From Fibrobacterota bacterium (GTDB taxonomy: Bacteria > Fibrobacterota > Chitinivibrionia > Chitinivibrionales > Chitinispirillaceae): a stretch of DNA of 48,469 bases. The first letter of the stretch is position 1. Each line of letters starts with the position of its first letter. Under the pieces are notes generated by a model. The model made no database searches. It was not told the DNA's origin and worked only from the letters and a program-made list of their open reading frames with translations. Position numbers and translations under genes: made by a program. Below are positions 33,393 to 42,160 of this stretch, piece by piece. Location: positions 1 through 48,469 of the forward strand of contig JAEZKP010000076.1 in the NCBI GenBank assembly GCA_023436145.1. Reading direction: 5' to 3'.

Positions 33393-34334
33393 TTATTTGT
33401 TGAACTTACCCATAGCCGCATACTTTTCGAAACGTTTTGCCAGAAGTTTCGATGTGGATAATGATGCGAACTTTTTAATATGTTTTAAAAGATATTCTTT
33501 AACATTCTCGGCTGTTTGAGCAGGATTTGTGTGAGCACCACCAACAGGTTCAGGAATAATCTCATCAATAATTCCCAGCTCATGCAGGGACTTAGCCGTA
33601 ATTTTTAAAGCCTCAGCAGCATTTGGAGCAAACGATGCATCGCGCCATAAAATACCTGCGCATCCCTCAGGTGAAATCACCGAATAAATAGAATGGGAAA
33701 GCATCAGAATTGAATCTGCAACTGCAATTCCTAAAGCTCCTCCACTACCTCCTTCACCGGTAATAACAGTGATGATCGGCACCTCAACCGAAGCCATCTC
33801 GGTAAGATTGCGCGCAATCGCTTCAGCCTGCCCCCTCTCCTCTGCATCAGCCCCAGGATAAGCACCCGATGTGTCCACAAAGGTCAACACTGGAACATTA
33901 AATTTTTCTGCAAGTCTCATCAGACGCAGCGCTTTTCTGTATCCTTCCGGTCTGGCCATACCAAAGTTTCTCTTAATGTTTTCTTCAACATTTTTCCCTT
34001 TGTTATGCCCAATGAGCATCACCTTCTCTTTTCCCAACATGGCTAAACCGCCTATCATGGCATGATCATCACCAAAACAACGATCACCGTGCAGTTCCAC
34101 AAAACCGGAAAAAATAAGACTGATATAATCCTGAAGAACAGGACGCTGGGGGTGACGGGCTACCTGAACAGTCTGAAATGCTGAAAGATTTTCGTAAATC
34201 TCTTTTTTTCGCTCAAAGAGCTTCTGCTCCAGCTCAGTCAGTTGAGCAGAGAAATCCCCTTTATTCTCAGTACTGACATGCTTCAGCTTTTCGACTGCTT
34301 TTTCCATCTCAACAATCGGTTTTTCAAATTCCAT
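33393..34334 (-). CDS. accA: acetyl-CoA carboxylase carboxyltransferase subunit alpha
   Basis: About 313 residues from ATG 34334, preceded by GAGGA at 6 nt; TTG 34340 would add two residues. A full-length AccA: N-terminal helices (MEFEKPIVEMEKAVEKL), then crotonase-type folds with FVELHGDRCFGDDHAMIGGL, the GHNKGKNVEENIKRNFGMARPEGYRKALRL stretch in parts, FVDTSGAYPG and VITGEGGSGGALGI. It transfers the carboxyl group from biotin to acetyl-CoA together with AccD, the first step of fatty acid synthesis. The start lies 9 nt after the accD stop, so the two are translationally coupled. Confidence 0.97.
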   Translation of the reverse strand: MEFEKPIVEMEKAVEKLKHVSTENKGDFSAQLTELEQKLFERKKEIYENLSAFQTVQVARHPQRPVLQDYISLIFSGFVELHGDRCFGDDHAMIGGLAMLGKEKVMLIGHNKGKNVEENIKRNFGMARPEGYRKALRLMRLAEKFNVPVLTFVDTSGAYPGADAEERGQAEAIARNLTEMASVEVPIITVITGEGGSGGALGIAVADSILMLSHSIYSVISPEGCAGILWRDASFAPNAAEALKITAKSLHELGIIDEIIPEPVGGAHTNPAQTAENVKEYLLKHIKKFASLSTSKLLAKRFEKYAAMGKFNK

Positions 34335-34343
34335 GTTCAATCC

Positions 34344-35180
34344 TCAACGGTTATAATAAGAAAGGATTCTGTGGAGAGTCTCTTTGAGATCCTTCCGGTG
34401 TGTTACCAGATCAATAAATCCATGCTCCTGCACAAATTCTGAAGTCTGGAAAGAATCAGGCAACTTTTGCTTAATGGTTTGCTCAATAACTCGTCTGCCG
34501 GCAAAACCGATCAAGGCACCTGGTTCAGCAATATTAACATCACCAACCATTGCAAAGGACGCTGAAACACCTCCGGTTGTCGGATCTGTAAGAACCGATA
34601 TATACGGAATCTTTTTTTCATTGAGTCTGGCTATTCCAGCACAGGTTTTTGCCATTTGCATTAAAGAAAGGATTCCTTCATGCATACGGGCTCCACCCGA
34701 GGCGGAAAAAACAATATAGGGTAATTTATGATCATAGGCATAATTGGCAGCCTGAAGGATTTTTTCCCCTGTGGCAGAACCCAGGCTTCCTCCAAGATAA
34801 CGGAAATCCATTACCGCTATCACTACCGCTAAGCCGTTAATTTTTCCAGTTCCAGTGACAACGGATTCATTGAGACCGGTTTTTTTGCGTGCCTCAACGA
34901 CTTTGTCAGAATAAGGACCTTTTCCATCAACAAACTGCAGTGGGTCCGCAGGGCTGATGGTTTCGTTTAATTCCTTGAAGGTTCCGGAATCAAGGGTAAT
35001 TCCGATTCTCTCGTAGGCAGTAATTTTCCCATGCCAATTACATTTGGGACAAACATTGCTGTTGTTCAGGAAATCCTGTTTGAAAACATGGGAATGGCAT
35101 GATTGACATTTAATATAAATACTATCTGCCAGTTGTTTCTTTGCTTCCCGTTCCGACTTGGTTTTAATAAACCAGGGCAT
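34344..35180 (-). CDS. accD: acetyl-CoA carboxylase carboxyltransferase subunit beta
   Basis: 278 residues. The N-terminal zinc ribbon has Cys25, Cys28, Cys44 and Cys47 (CQSC...CPKC), used for RNA/complex contacts. The crotonase-fold domain includes VTGTGKINGLAVV, FRYLGGSLGSATGEK, FSASGGARMHEG, and LTDPTTGGVSASFAMVGD with IAEPGALIGFAGRRVIE. These are typical AccD signatures. Ribosome site GGAGGG is very good. It pairs with accA immediately downstream; accB and accC as separate genes are not in this window. Confidence 0.97.
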   Translation of the reverse strand: MPWFIKTKSEREAKKQLADSIYIKCQSCHSHVFKQDFLNNSNVCPKCNWHGKITAYERIGITLDSGTFKELNETISPADPLQFVDGKGPYSDKVVEARKKTGLNESVVTGTGKINGLAVVIAVMDFRYLGGSLGSATGEKILQAANYAYDHKLPYIVFSASGGARMHEGILSLMQMAKTCAGIARLNEKKIPYISVLTDPTTGGVSASFAMVGDVNIAEPGALIGFAGRRVIEQTIKQKLPDSFQTSEFVQEHGFIDLVTHRKDLKETLHRILSYYNR

Positions 35181-35209
35181 TCTACCCTCCGATAATGTTC
35201 AAGGGGAGA

Positions 35210-35236
35210 TGATGCGCTGCGTAAAGCAGCACATCA
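35210..35236 (-). other. stem-loop between pckG and accD
   Basis: Read on the - strand, TGATG-T-GCTGC pairs with GCAGC-G-CATCA (11 bp including one T-G wobble) over a 5-nt loop. No T-run follows, so it is more likely an mRNA processing or stability element, or a weak attenuator, than a terminator. Confidence 0.5.
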
Positions 35237-35247
35237 GAATTTTAAAA

Positions 35248-37047
35248 CTATTTTTTAAGTCTGGCTTCCAGTGCTGCAAGCTCCTCGTTAAGCTTCTGAG
35301 GCAACCGGTCACCGAACTTGGCATAATGTTCTTTAATAGATTCAATTTCCTTAAGCCACTCATCATTCTTCACTTTGAGTAACTCTTCCATATCTTCTTT
35401 TGAAACATTGAGGCCTGTGGTATCGATACCATCAACAGTTGGCAGATAACCAATTGCGGTTTCCACTGCACTGCCGGTACCTTCAGTTCTCTCAAATATC
35501 CATTTGAGAACGCGGCTGTTCTCACCATATCCCGGCCAGAGCCATTTACCTTCCGGAGATTTGCGGAACCAGTTGACATAGAATATCTTGGGAAGTTTAT
35601 CTGCACTGGTTTTTTCACCAATGTTAATCCAGTGTGCAAAATAATCACCCATATGATAGCCGCAGAAAGGAAGCATAGCAAAAGGATCGCGGCGAACAGT
35701 ACCTGCTTTAAGGTCAAGTGCTGCAGCTGTAACTTCTGAACCCACTATCGAACCCAGGAATACACCATGCTCCCAACCGAAGGATTGATGAACCAGAGGA
35801 ACAGTGCTGGGCCGGCGTCCACCAAAGAGAAATGCACTGATAGGTACACCTGCAGGATCTTCCCATTCCGGTGCAATGGAAGGACAGTTTCTGGCAGGAG
35901 CAGTGAATCTGGCGTTGGGATGAGCAGCAGGTTTATCAGCTGTTTTGGCGTCCCATTCATTACCATTCCAGTCGATAAGCTTACCTGGAGCATCGTAACC
36001 GATACCTTCCCACCACACATCGTTATCTTTTGTCAGAGCGACATTAGTGTAAATGGTATCCCGGTTAATCGATTTCATGGCGTTAGGATTGGAATCCATT
36101 GAAGTACCCGGAGCTACACCAAAGAACCCGGCTTCCGGATTGATGGCATATAAACGGCCATCTTTACCAAACTTCATCCAGGCTATATCATCACCGACAG
36201 TTTCCACTTTCCAGCCAGGGATAGTTGGAATAAGCATTGCCAGATTTGTCTTACCACATGCACTGGGAAATGCTGCAGCAATGTATTTTTTGACACCTTT
36301 GGGATTTGTAATACCCAGAATAAGCATATGTTCAGCAAGCCAGCCCTCTTCTTTGGCAATTACAGAGGCAATACGTAATGCCAGGCATTTTTTTCCAAGC
36401 AGTGCATTCCCACCATAACCGGAACCATATGACCAGATAGTCCGCTCTTCCGGAAAATGGGAAATATATTTCTTGTCAAGAGGAGCACAGGGCCATTTAC
36501 CATTATCAGTTTCACCTTCAGCCAAAGGTTTGCCTACAGAATGCAGACAAGGTATAAAATCACCATCCTTACCCAAAATATCCAGAACTTTTGTTCCCAC
36601 ACGGGTCATAATATGCATATTAGCCACAACATAGGGAGAATCGGAAATCTCCACACCAATTTTGGCAATATTTGAGCCTATAGGTCCCATGCTGAAAGGA
36701 ATCACATACATAGTACGTCCTTTCATACAACCCTTATAAAGGCCTTTCATAGTCTTTTTCAGTTCTTCCGGATCGATCCAGTTGTTGGTGGGGCCAGCAG
36801 CATCTTTAGTTTTAGAAGCAATATAGGTGCGATTTTCCACACGTGCCACATCAGAAGGATCTGAACGGAATAAAACACATCCGGGAAGTTTTTCCTCATT
36901 AAGCTTGGTAGCCAATCCGCTATCCAGCGTAATTTTTATCATTCGATCATATTCAGCCTTGGAGCCATCACAAATCTCGATTGAGTCCGGCTGACACAAT
37001 GCAGCCATTTCATCGATCCATTTCTGCAATTTCTGATTGGAAACCAT
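35248..37047 (-). CDS. pckG: phosphoenolpyruvate carboxykinase (GTP)
   Basis: Start set at ATG 37047 (MVSNQKLQKW), preceded by AAAGGG at 4-5 nt, giving 599 residues, the normal family length. The open frame runs 51 codons higher but that part is basic and unrelated. Motifs: FPSACGKTNLAMLIPT (P-loop with the reactive Cys of GTP-type enzymes), VGDDIAWMKFGKDGRLYAI (metal site, in part), FGGRRPSTVPLV, and WFRKSPEGKWLWPGYGENSR (in part). Interconverts oxaloacetate + GTP and PEP + CO2 + GDP. Placed upstream of a carboxyltransferase that makes or uses oxaloacetate, it points to control of the PEP-pyruvate-oxaloacetate node. Confidence 0.97.
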   Translation of the reverse strand: MVSNQKLQKWIDEMAALCQPDSIEICDGSKAEYDRMIKITLDSGLATKLNEEKLPGCVLFRSDPSDVARVENRTYIASKTKDAAGPTNNWIDPEELKKTMKGLYKGCMKGRTMYVIPFSMGPIGSNIAKIGVEISDSPYVVANMHIMTRVGTKVLDILGKDGDFIPCLHSVGKPLAEGETDNGKWPCAPLDKKYISHFPEERTIWSYGSGYGGNALLGKKCLALRIASVIAKEEGWLAEHMLILGITNPKGVKKYIAAAFPSACGKTNLAMLIPTIPGWKVETVGDDIAWMKFGKDGRLYAINPEAGFFGVAPGTSMDSNPNAMKSINRDTIYTNVALTKDNDVWWEGIGYDAPGKLIDWNGNEWDAKTADKPAAHPNARFTAPARNCPSIAPEWEDPAGVPISAFLFGGRRPSTVPLVHQSFGWEHGVFLGSIVGSEVTAAALDLKAGTVRRDPFAMLPFCGYHMGDYFAHWINIGEKTSADKLPKIFYVNWFRKSPEGKWLWPGYGENSRVLKWIFERTEGTGSAVETAIGYLPTVDGIDTTGLNVSKEDMEELLKVKNDEWLKEIESIKEHYAKFGDRLPQKLNEELAALEARLKK

Positions 37048-37521
37048 AAAACCCTTTCGTTGCATTTTATAGATTAACAGCTTTATTTTTCGGTACAAAA
37101 AAAGACCAGAGATTTGCTTTAATTCAAGCAATTCTTTGGCCCTCAATTTCACTCTTTTAAGCGAAGATGATAACCTGACTTCTTTTACAGCCTGTTTCAA
37201 AGGCTAGACATGGCACACCATGCCCCTCCCGAAACCAACTGAAGTGATAAAGATAAAAAAAGAGCATGAGCGCATGCAAGGAGAAAAGATAAGGTAAAAA
37301 TATTGCTGTAGCAGACCGTCAAAATATTGTTTCATCAGAGAATAATCAAAAAAAATATCTAAACCTGGAAGATTGTGATAAATTGTTTTTATCTGATAAA
37401 ATCTTATTTCTGATTTTCCTCTGATTGTTTTTCTGATATAACAGAGCTGAGTAACTTCAAAAAAGTAAGAATAACTGAAATATAAAACCTTAGCAGAAAT
37501 ATAATTGGATATATGTGCTGA
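37048..37521. other. upstream region of pckG
   Basis: No gene. A short inverted repeat GCATG-AGCG-CATGC lies at 37264-37277 in the pckG leader or promoter area. No clear -35/-10 pair is visible to me. Confidence 0.35.
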
Positions 37522-37902
37522 TTATTCCATCTCCGGAATTCTATCTAAAGTAAATATAATCATTTTTTCTCCAGTACTGGTGCTGATATCGGAATGAAGA
37601 CTTCTCACTTTTCTGCGGGTTATCCCCTTAATCATATCTTCCAGCAATGGACGCCCATTCTCCAGAAGTTCTATCCTCACCTGTTTTATCAGCTCACGTG
37701 CTCTGATATTGCGGTCAGATTTTACCAGAGACAACTCTGCCTTGGTGAGCACCCCCTTAAGCCTCACAAGTATCATATCATCTATTAAGTAGGTCTTTGT
37801 TTCCAGTGGCCCCCTGCCCATATGCTCCTTTTCAAAACGGGTAATAGCATCGGAGATCTCCGATTCTATCTGCCCCTTTGTCTTTTTCTGATTTCCTATC
37901 AT
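37522..37902 (-). CDS. DUF2294 family protein
   Basis: Start set at ATG 37902 (MIGNQKKTKGQ), where AAGGTGA lies 6 nt upstream, giving 126 residues; the frame is open further up but that part looks non-coding. The body FEKEHMGRGPLETKTYLIDD, RLKGVLTKAELSL, RPLLEDMIKGITRRKV and SDISTSTGEKMIIFTLD follows the DUF2294 pattern known from Firmicutes and Cyanobacteria. Function of the family is not established. Soluble, alone, divergent from the diguanylate cyclase gene. Confidence 0.85.
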   Translation of the reverse strand: MIGNQKKTKGQIESEISDAITRFEKEHMGRGPLETKTYLIDDMILVRLKGVLTKAELSLVKSDRNIRARELIKQVRIELLENGRPLLEDMIKGITRRKVRSLHSDISTSTGEKMIIFTLDRIPEME

Positions 37903-38135
37903 TATTTCACCTTGAAAAATTTTAAAATCAACCCAACAGCAGATACTTCTCAAATAAAGCGATTCAAATGGATAGCTATCGCTCCGAAATTCTATTATAG
38001 AAAATGGTAACAATAAATATAAGATTATTATAAAATTAATGCAGCCTTTAAAGGTGGACTTTACCAATTCCGCCAGATATTTTATAATTATATAGAGTTA
38101 TATATTTCCGAACAGCATTCTTTGATAAAGATAAT

Positions 38136-39263
38136 ATGCCCTATTTTTCACCGCGAGAGCCAAATTCAAAAGATCAATACGCTAAACAACAGATCTTTTT
38201 CTCCCTTCTGCTGTTTTTCAGCATCGCAATACAGATACTGCTCACCAGCTACATCAGACACAGGTTAGTCGTTATTCTCTCGCTGGTCATTACATCTGTG
38301 CTATCCTTTCTACTGTCAAAATGGATTTACAATCAATTTTATGAACTGAATCAGAAAATCAAGAAAGGTAAACTTCTTACCAAACGGTTTCAGAATATTT
38401 CTAAATATTTTGAAACTATTCTGCAGGATTCAACGGACATAATCTTTTCGGTAGATACTGAAGGATACATATTAAAATTCAATAAAGGCGCGCAGCTTCA
38501 TTTCGAATACTCACAGGAAGAGATAGTCGGAAAACCCCTTGAACAGCTTTTTGTGAATAATTCAGATAAACGCAAGATTCTTAACACGATTCTAAGGACG
38601 AATAAATCCGTAAATGAAGAAATTCCCATGAAAACCAAATCCGGTAATATTATCCTTCTCAATATCAGTATCTCCGAGATGAAAAATGATAACCAGATTA
38701 TCGGAATGGTGGTTACTGCCAAAGATATCACTGAAAAGAAAAAACTTGAAATGGAACTGCTTAAGAAAAACGAGCAGCTCAGTAAACTGGCCATTACTGA
38801 CAGTTTGACTGATTTGTATAACTCCCGCCACTTTCACGACCAGATAAAACGGGAGCTATCCAGACTCAAAAGGAATCCTGAAAGGAAACTTTCTCTTGTG
38901 CTTTTGGATCTGGATCACTTTAAAGAACTCAATGACACTCAGGGCCATCAGATGGGTGACCGGGTATTGCGCTCTCTGGGTCAGGTGATACGGGTGTGCT
39001 TGAGAAAAGATATCGACATGGGTTTCCGTTACGGCGGAGATGAGTTTATAATGATACTACCCGATACAGATAAACACCAGGCGGCTATCGCTGCAGAACG
39101 GATTCAGAAACAGTTCAAAGCTTTCAGCTTCGGCAGAACCAGCTTGTCAATGGGGATTGTCGAAGCCCGTTGTGAAGAAGACGAACAATCTATTCTGAAA
39201 AGAGCCGATGAAGCTATGTACCTGTCAAAAAAAGGTGGCAGATCAAGAATTACTTTTGGCTGA
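38136..39263 (+). CDS. membrane-bound PAS-GGDEF diguanylate cyclase
   Basis: 375 residues. Two membrane helices (about 20-38 and 43-62) with almost no periplasmic loop, a PAS domain (about 92-200; DIIFSVDTEGYILKFNKGAQ), then a coiled linker (EKKKLEMELLKKNEQLSKLA) leading into TDSLTDLYNSRHF. The GGDEF domain has an intact active site GGDEF at 300-304 and DLDHFKELNDTQGH for metal binding, so it should make c-di-GMP. The inhibitory site normally RxxD, five residues before, is KDID (Lys291), so product feedback may be weak. Convergent with the RNA methyltransferase gene, 21 bp apart. Confidence 0.92.
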   Translation: MPYFSPREPNSKDQYAKQQIFFSLLLFFSIAIQILLTSYIRHRLVVILSLVITSVLSFLLSKWIYNQFYELNQKIKKGKLLTKRFQNISKYFETILQDSTDIIFSVDTEGYILKFNKGAQLHFEYSQEEIVGKPLEQLFVNNSDKRKILNTILRTNKSVNEEIPMKTKSGNIILLNISISEMKNDNQIIGMVVTAKDITEKKKLEMELLKKNEQLSKLAITDSLTDLYNSRHFHDQIKRELSRLKRNPERKLSLVLLDLDHFKELNDTQGHQMGDRVLRSLGQVIRVCLRKDIDMGFRYGGDEFIMILPDTDKHQAAIAAERIQKQFKAFSFGRTSLSMGIVEARCEEDEQSILKRADEAMYLSKKGGRSRITFG

Positions 39264-39284
39264 CCGTTTTACCCTCTGTAACAG

Positions 39285-40034
39285 CTACCATTCTATCCCA
39301 TTTTTAATGCAAAACATAGCAATCGCTCCGGAAACTGCCACATTCAATGATTCCACTTTGTTACTGTCAAAAGGAATCCTGAACCGTTGACCGGAAATAC
39401 TTAACAGCTCAGAAGATAATCCGGAACCTTCATTACCCAAAGCCAGAATATGCCCGCGATTACCGGAAAAATCAAGATGCCGTTGCCCGCGAATGTCAGC
39501 TGCCAGAACAAGCCACCCATCAGCCTTAAATCTGGAAACCATTTCCAAATAATACTGAGTTCTACGAATCCATACCGAAAGGATTGCACCTGCTGAGGAT
39601 TGGACAACTTTTGTGGAAAAAGGATCGGCACATTGCTCAGAAAGCAAAACGCCTGAATAATTAAATGCAGCAGCAGTGCGAATCAAAGTACCAACATTTC
39701 CCGGGTCCTGAACATGTTCCAGTAATAAGACTGCTGATCCGTGATTCTGAGGAGTCTCAGCAGAATAACTTCCCCGGGGAAGCTTCACAACTGCAACGAT
39801 ACCCTGAGGAGTTTGTGATGCACTGATAGAATCAAGTTGTGACTGGGAAAGGATTCGCACCGGAAAATTATCTTTATAGGACTCTATATCAGTACCGGTC
39901 TGGGATATCAGAATCTCCTCTACCGATTCAGGACATTCTTTGATAATCTGTTCTGTAGCCCGGAACCCCTCAACCAGAAAATACCCTTCCTGCTGACGGG
40001 TCTTTGCGTTAGATAAAGATCTGTACCATTTCAA
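39285..40034 (-). CDS. TrmH/SpoU-family RNA 2'-O-methyltransferase
   Basis: 249 residues. The N-terminal substrate-binding domain (ARQ-like opening KTRQQEGYFLVEGFRATEQ) is followed by a SPOUT knot domain. Motifs are LLEHVQDPGNVGTLIRTAAAFN (motif 1, in part), LALGNEGSGLS (motif 2) and IPFDSNKVESLNVAVSGAIAMF (motif 3, in part). It methylates a ribose 2'-OH in rRNA or tRNA; the exact target cannot be told from sequence (RlmB- or TsnR-like are possible). The start lies 5 nt after the stop of a cyclic-nucleotide-binding gene, so it belongs to that operon. Confidence 0.93.
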   Translation of the reverse strand: MKWYRSLSNAKTRQQEGYFLVEGFRATEQIIKECPESVEEILISQTGTDIESYKDNFPVRILSQSQLDSISASQTPQGIVAVVKLPRGSYSAETPQNHGSAVLLLEHVQDPGNVGTLIRTAAAFNYSGVLLSEQCADPFSTKVVQSSAGAILSVWIRRTQYYLEMVSRFKADGWLVLAADIRGQRHLDFSGNRGHILALGNEGSGLSSELLSISGQRFRIPFDSNKVESLNVAVSGAIAMFCIKNGIEW

Positions 40035-40039
40035 TGATC

Positions 40040-41077
40040 TCAGAAAGAAATCTCCTCTTTAAAAATCGGCAACCAGCTTCTTAGCAGGAGCACTCTTTTC
40101 AGAGTGTCGCCATTATATACAAAAACAGACCTCTTATGTGTTCCATGTTCAGTTTCAGTTACATCATTCTGACTAATGATCAGTCTGGCATTCTCCAGTA
40201 CCTCAAGTGCATCCCTGTCTATGAACCTTCCTTTTCCAAGACGCTCCAGTTCAATCTCAATCTGTGGTTGACCAACCTGTACCAGGGAGTTTCCCGTCTT
40301 TCGACCATTCCGTTCTCCTGCATCCTGTATAACAGTCAATAATTCAAATGCTGTTTCACTGAAATCCTCGCCCACCAATTTACTATTGCACTGCCTGACC
40401 CTCAAAAAATTCATGTACAATTGCAACACTTCCGGCGATTTTAAAATTACATATTCCTGAGTGCTTGCGGTTCTGTGGATCAGTATCATCTCTTTTAAAA
40501 TCAGATGCAGTAACAGTTTTTCAACTTCCAGGTTACCAAGGCCGGTGATTGAAAAAACAGAATCCTTGAGCTTTGAAAGCAACACCCCCCTGGTATCCCC
40601 TATCTTTACACCCTCATTATTATCCAGCAGAAGAAGTATTTTTATGAAACCGGAAATACTTCTGGTTATGATATCATCACTGGTCTTTTTCATAGTATCA
40701 CGGAGCCGTTTTACAACCAGTTGAATCATTGTGTTTAACCAGGAAGGGACTTTATTCATTGTCCTGGAAAACAGTTCCTCATCAACAACGGTTGCCACAG
40801 TATCCTCGATCACCTGAGCGGTGGCACTTCTGGGTTGATGATCCAGTAAAGAAAGTTCTCCAAGAACACTTCCCGGACCTAACACAGCCAGCTCTATAGA
40901 ACACTCACCTTCCTGTTTGAGGACACGCACCTTTCCGGAACGGATAATAAACATTTCATAGCTTGATTCACCTTCAATAAACATCAGTGTGCCTCGCTTG
41001 AAATGTCTCTCATTACGATTAAGAACCGACCTGACACTCCCGATCTTATCCGATGTCACAGCAGGCGTTTTTTTCAT
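40040..41077 (-). CDS. cyclic-nucleotide-binding-domain protein, paralogue 2
   Basis: 345 residues. The CRP-type cNMP domain (about 25-150) opens HFKRGTLMFIEGESSYEMFI and has the phosphate-binding cassette LGELSLLDHQPRSATA, keeping Glu and Arg for ligand contact. A long C-terminal region follows with helical, winged-helix-like segments (NLEVEKLLLHLILKEMILIH and LERLGKGRFIDRDALEVLEN), but it is not the CRP helix-turn-helix. It shares its whole plan with the gene upstream, whose stop it overlaps by four bases (ATGA), so the two are co-translated. Inference: a regulator or scaffold sensing a cyclic nucleotide. Confidence 0.85.
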   Translation of the reverse strand: MKKTPAVTSDKIGSVRSVLNRNERHFKRGTLMFIEGESSYEMFIIRSGKVRVLKQEGECSIELAVLGPGSVLGELSLLDHQPRSATAQVIEDTVATVVDEELFSRTMNKVPSWLNTMIQLVVKRLRDTMKKTSDDIITRSISGFIKILLLLDNNEGVKIGDTRGVLLSKLKDSVFSITGLGNLEVEKLLLHLILKEMILIHRTASTQEYVILKSPEVLQLYMNFLRVRQCNSKLVGEDFSETAFELLTVIQDAGERNGRKTGNSLVQVGQPQIEIELERLGKGRFIDRDALEVLENARLIISQNDVTETEHGTHKRSVFVYNGDTLKRVLLLRSWLPIFKEEISF

Positions 41078-42066
41078 GATACTTCCGATTCAAAAGCAGG
41101 TATCCATTGCTTTATCTTTTTAATTCTGGTCAAAATCTCTTTTTTAAAAACGATTGCGGTATCATTATCTGTTGGATAGAGATTTATCAGGTTTTTTCTA
41201 CGCAGGTCAATTAAATTTTTCTCCAGCTGGTCGATTTTCTGTTCAGAGAAATCCTCCAGAAGCGCAGATTTCATCAAAACAGTACCCTCATCAGTCTCCT
41301 GTCCTGATTTCTGAGCCACATAGGCAATATTGCTTAGAAAAGTTATCGATTCTTCTGAAATTGAACATTCCTTAAAAGTTTTTTTCTGGCTTTTTAATAA
41401 AAGGTATTCATTATACAAATGCAGGACTTCAAGATCCTTGATCAGAATCGATCTTGAGTTTCGCTGATTTTCTGAATCAATTTGCAGAATCTCTTTTCTG
41501 GAGAGCTGTTCCAGTATTTTCTCAATCTCTTTTTTTCTGAGTCTGGAGACAAAAAATCCTTCACTGATAACCAGATTGTAATCGATAGCCGTATGGTTTT
41601 CAGGCTCTTTTTTATGGGCAGGTAACAAAAGGAGAATAAGAGAAATCAATCCGCGGACTTTATCCCTGAGAGCTGACTGGTCAACCCGCTTATTTGCATC
41701 ACGGAGACGACTGACTACAATTTTAATGATACTTTGAAGCCATGCGGGGGTAGACTTAAAAACCGATTGAAAGACAAGCTGATTTATCACAAGAACTCTT
41801 ACATCATCCAGCGCCTTTACAGTAGCAGAGCGGGGAAGCTCATCAAGCAGAGCCATCTCACCAATTAAGCCCCCATTTTCGATTATCGCCAGTTCAATCT
41901 TCCCATCAGCAGTATCTTTATATACTCCCACTCTTCCCTGCTGAATAATAAAAAGCTCTCTTCCGGTTGAGCCCTCCTCAAAGAGTACTTCTCCGGCTTT
42001 AAAAACGCGAATCTGCTGCTGGATCGGTCGTTTCCCGGTTTTTAGCTGATTCGGTGAGGAATCCAT
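41074..42066 (-). CDS. cyclic-nucleotide-binding-domain protein, paralogue 1
   Basis: 330 residues with the same layout as paralogue 2. The cNMP domain opens FKAGEVLFEEGSTGRELFII and has the cassette IGEMALLDELPRSATV. The middle helices include TPAWLQSIIKIVVSRLRDANKR, matching VPSWLNTMIQLVVKRLRDTMKK in paralogue 2 (each in part), followed by two helical winged-helix-like regions (KKEIEKILEQLSRKEILQI). Sequence identity is modest, so the duplication is old. First gene of the operon with paralogue 2 and the RNA methyltransferase; it begins past the rplS terminator. Confidence 0.85.
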   Translation of the reverse strand: MDSSPNQLKTGKRPIQQQIRVFKAGEVLFEEGSTGRELFIIQQGRVGVYKDTADGKIELAIIENGGLIGEMALLDELPRSATVKALDDVRVLVINQLVFQSVFKSTPAWLQSIIKIVVSRLRDANKRVDQSALRDKVRGLISLILLLLPAHKKEPENHTAIDYNLVISEGFFVSRLRKKEIEKILEQLSRKEILQIDSENQRNSRSILIKDLEVLHLYNEYLLLKSQKKTFKECSISEESITFLSNIAYVAQKSGQETDEGTVLMKSALLEDFSEQKIDQLEKNLIDLRRKNLINLYPTDNDTAIVFKKEILTRIKKIKQWIPAFESEVS

Positions 42067-42102
42067 CTATTTATTCCACTTTCTAAAAAATAACCCGGAA
42101 AG

Positions 42103-42130
42103 CAAAAAGGAGAAGATCATCTCTTCTCCT
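42103..42130 (-). terminator. terminator of the ffh-rplS operon
   Basis: AGGAGAAGA (42108-42116) pairs perfectly with TCTTCTCCT (42122-42130) over a 5-nt loop. On the - strand TTTTT follows directly. Lies 30 bp after rplS. Confidence 0.92.
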
Positions 42131-42160
42131 AATAATACTAATAGCAAACTGATTTGAAAA

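Noticed and set aside
37048..37200. 51-codon N-terminal extension of PEP carboxykinase
   Set aside because: Basic, unrelated to the family, and the internal ATG has a proper ribosome site and gives the standard length.
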